Below, piece by piece: positions 61,981 to 64,000 of a stretch of DNA of 64,000 nucleotides. The first letter of the stretch is position 1; each line of letters opens with the position of its first letter. The position numbers were made by a program, and so were the translations under genes. The stretch comes from JAWLBM01 sp041687675 (GTDB lineage Bacteria; Pseudomonadota; Alphaproteobacteria; Rhizobiales; Pleomorphomonadaceae), in the NCBI GenBank assembly GCA_041687675.1, contig JAWLBM010000027.1:1-64000 (forward strand), in the 5' to 3' direction. The notes beneath the pieces were generated by a model, which worked only from the letters and a program-made list of their open reading frames with translations, was not told where the DNA came from and ran no database searches.

Positions 61981-64000
61981 CTAGAAGAGATCCCGGCGCG
62001 GATTGGCCTCCTCCCAGACCTGCCGCGCCAGCGCGATCAGGTCCTCGTCGAGGTCGCCCGAAAGCGCGACCTCCGCCTCCGCCTCCGCCTTCAGCGCCTC
62101 GAGCGCCCGCTCGCGCACCGACCGGTCCAGCGCCGCCAGGTTCGGCCGCGCGTCGCTCAGCTCGCCGCGGAAATCGACGGCCGCCGCGGTGGCGAAGTAG
62201 CGGGCCGCGACCACCCTGTCCCCGGCATCGCCGCGGTCGATCTCCAGCGCGGCCCGGTCGAAGGCGCCGAAGGGATCGCCGCGCCTGGCGGAGAGTTCGA
62301 ACAGTTCCGCCGCCTTGGCCCGGTCGGCCTTGACGCCGACGCCGTCGCGGTACATCCGGCCGAGGTTGGTCGGCGCGTAGGGCTGGCCGAGGTCGATCGC
62401 CTCCTCGAACAGCCGGCGCGCCGCCGCGTCGTCCTGCTCGACGCCGTTGCCGAGGAGATACATGCGGGCGAGCCTGTTCATCGAGTACATGTCGCGCCGC
62501 TGCACGCCGGCATCGAGATAGGCGATCGCCCGCGCCGTATCCGCCGGAACCCCGTTCTGCCCCTCGATGAAGATCGAGGCGAGGTCGTTCATCGGATAGG
62601 TGTGCCCCATCGCGGCCGCCTTGATCAGCAGGTCGAGCCCCTGTTCCGGGTCGGCCTCGACGCCGTTGCCGGCGAAGAGCGCCCGGCCCCAGGAGGTCAT
62701 CCCGTAGGGGTCGCCGAGGTCGGAGGCCGCCTTGTAGAAGGCGTTCGCCGTGTTCCGGTCGACCGCCGTGCCGGTGCCGGTGGCGTGCATGTAGCCCAGC
62801 TGGAACATCGCCCGGACATGGCCGTCGTAGGCGGCCTTGGCGAAGGCCTGCATCGCCGCCTCGACCTCGCCGGAGGCGAGCAGCGCGCGGCCATGCTGGT
62901 AGCGGAAGCGCGGCACGCCGGGGTGGGCCTCGACGGCCTTGCGGCAGGCGTCCAGGGCCTCCGGCCCGATCTCGTTCGGCAGCCGTCCGGCCGTCACGCC
63001 CTGGATGTCCAGCGGCTCGGCGGCGGCCTCGTCACAGGCGTCGACCACCGGCTGCAGCGTGGCCTTCGCCCGGCTCGCCTCGCCGCCGTCGGCGCGGACC
63101 TCGAACTCGACGATCCCCGGATCGGACGCGCCGACCCGCGGCTCGAAGCGCAGCAGCGCCACCTCGGCGGGCTCCAGCATCGAGCCGGCGACCACGGTGC
63201 GGCCGGGCAGCGACAGCGCGCCGTTCTCCGGATAGCCGGCGACGCGGACAGCCCGGACGGCCGCGCCGCGCTGCTCGGGGACGGTCATCCCCAGCGGCAC
63301 CGGGCCGATCCCGACCGGCACCTCGATCTTGAGGCCGCTCAGCGCGCCGGCCACCGACTCGACCGCGGCGGTACGGGCCATGCCGACGACGCGCTCCTCC
63401 TCGTTCAGAGAGGCGACGAGCGCGGTCGCGTCGGGGTCGTCCTCGTCCTTGATCCTGAAGGCGACGATGCCGCGAGCCTCGCCGCCCCAGTCGTTGCGGG
63501 CGGAGTAGGCCAGCATGTCGATGTCCTTGCCCGGCGCCACGTCGTCCGGCACGTCGAAGGCGAGGCGCGGCAGGGCGGGACCCGGGATCGACTCGCCGTC
63601 CTCCACCTCGTCGCCATCGACGAGCAGGCGCCCGAGTTCCGGCGGCCGGTCGATGCTGACGACGATGGTTCCGCCGTCGGACTGGACGGGCTCGGGCAGC
63701 CCGAGCATCACCGGTCCCTGCCCCGCCACCACCGTCTTCTCGACGAGGTCGGGCAGCACCGGCCGGGAGTCCCTGCGGACCAGGTAGACGTCCTCGACCA
63801 GCGAGGAGTTCTCCCAGGGAACCTGCTGGCCCCCGGTGTTCTCGACCACCTCGCGGCGAACGGCGGCCATCACGGCGCGGATCTCCGCGTTGGGCGTCAG
63901 GGCGTGGGCCGCGAAGGCTCCGGAGAAGGGGCTGAGGTCGCCGAGGCCGTCGCCGGCGATCGCGCCCGGCGAGGTGGAGAAGGCGATCAGCGTGTTGAGG
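61981..64000 (-). CDS. Caspase-family (peptidase C14) protein with Sel1 repeats, 5' part beyond the window
   Basis: At least 673 residues; the frame stays open to the window edge, so the start and the catalytic His/Cys half are not visible. The first visible residues (LNTLIAFSTSPGAIAGDG ... SPFSGAFAAHAL ... GGQQVPWENSSL) are the end of a caspase-like domain of the bacterial type. About 280 residues of unknown, Ig-like appearance follow, then five to six Sel1/TPR-like repeats (AMFQLGYMHATGTGTAVDRN; LASIFIEGQNGVPAD; LARMYLLGNGVEQDD; LGRMYRDGVGVKADR). Such proteins are exported or membrane-associated regulators in some alphaproteobacteria. It is presumably first of the operon with the lipoprotein and methyltransferase-like genes. 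Confidence 0.85.
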   Translation of the reverse strand, partial: LNTLIAFSTSPGAIAGDGLGDLSPFSGAFAAHALTPNAEIRAVMAAVRREVVENTGGQQVPWENSSLVEDVYLVRRDSRPVLPDLVEKTVVAGQGPVMLGLPEPVQSDGGTIVVSIDRPPELGRLLVDGDEVEDGESIPGPALPRLAFDVPDDVAPGKDIDMLAYSARNDWGGEARGIVAFRIKDEDDPDATALVASLNEEERVVGMARTAAVESVAGALSGLKIEVPVGIGPVPLGMTVPEQRGAAVRAVRVAGYPENGALSLPGRTVVAGSMLEPAEVALLRFEPRVGASDPGIVEFEVRADGGEASRAKATLQPVVDACDEAAAEPLDIQGVTAGRLPNEIGPEALDACRKAVEAHPGVPRFRYQHGRALLASGEVEAAMQAFAKAAYDGHVRAMFQLGYMHATGTGTAVDRNTANAFYKAASDLGDPYGMTSWGRALFAGNGVEADPEQGLDLLIKAAAMGHTYPMNDLASIFIEGQNGVPADTARAIAYLDAGVQRRDMYSMNRLARMYLLGNGVEQDDAAARRLFEEAIDLGQPYAPTNLGRMYRDGVGVKADRAKAAELFELSARRGDPFGAFDRAALEIDRGDAGDRVVAARYFATAAAVDFRGELSDARPNLAALDRSVRERALEALKAEAEAEVALSGDLDEDLIALARQVWEEANPRRDLF

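Overview
The window is very GC-rich DNA from an alphaproteobacterium, most probably a member of Hyphomicrobiales (Rhizobiales). This rests on the gene set: a YhaO/YhaN-type SbcCD-like pair, an ATM1-type ABC exporter next to psd-pssA, one-chain class I fumarase, a CreA homologue, a MoeA whose N-terminus looks rhizobial, and two palindromic repeat families typical of these genomes. No ribosomal RNA, CRISPR array, prophage or complete insertion sequence is visible. Nearly all of the window is ordinary chromosomal backbone of densely packed genes, often with 1-4 base ATGA/GTGA overlaps.

Layout. 0.5-5.2 kb: a metallophosphatase-nuclease and its SMC-like ATPase partner. 5.2-13.3 kb: GFA protein, arfB, MFS carrier, a flavoprotein, folD, a membrane GGDEF-EAL protein and an aspartoacylase-family hydrolase. 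13.4-18.8 kb: a palindromic repeat, cysG, then a divergent 2-keto-3-deoxygluconate kinase / altronate-dehydratase pair that fits sugar-acid catabolism. 18.9-21.5 kb: KefF-like quinone reductase and a KefB/C K+/H+ antiporter. 21.7-24.8 kb: GFA protein, prolyl aminopeptidase and cimA in one operon. 24.8-25.8 kb: a DUF559 endonuclease gene embedded in a cluster of five palindromic repeats. 25.8-34.6 kb: cysS, a LOG-family phosphoribohydrolase, a LysM envelope protein, the ATM1-like exporter, psd and pssA (phosphatidylethanolamine synthesis) and two small unknown genes. 34.7-42.4 kb: L,D-transpeptidase, fumarase, DUF305 protein, CreA, a glutamyl-tRNA synthetase, a response regulator, a DUF971 protein and a 3-hydroxyisobutyrate-dehydrogenase-like enzyme. 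42.5-48.0 kb: adenine deaminase, a glycine-zipper lipoprotein, a second response regulator and a basic amino-acid ABC importer. 48.2-55.3 kb: a MobA-MoeA fusion, mrp, two membrane carriers, an I78-type inhibitor and moaA. MobA, MoeA and MoaA together show molybdenum-cofactor synthesis.

The outstanding accessory region is 55.66-60.1 kb. A tRNA-Lys(CUU) gene is followed by one 1371-residue protein with visibly less biased codon use than its neighbours. It has an N-terminal HigA-like helix-turn-helix, a nuclease-like domain, a degenerate STAND-type NTPase-like region and a long helical C-terminus. Its promoter contains a perfect palindrome overlapping the -10 box, so self-repression is likely. 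This is the best candidate here for an undescribed (probably defence) system. The window ends with a prenylcysteine-methyltransferase-like membrane protein, a lipoprotein carrying eight 15-bp (SSSGG) repeats, and the 3' part of a caspase / Sel1-repeat gene that runs off the right end.
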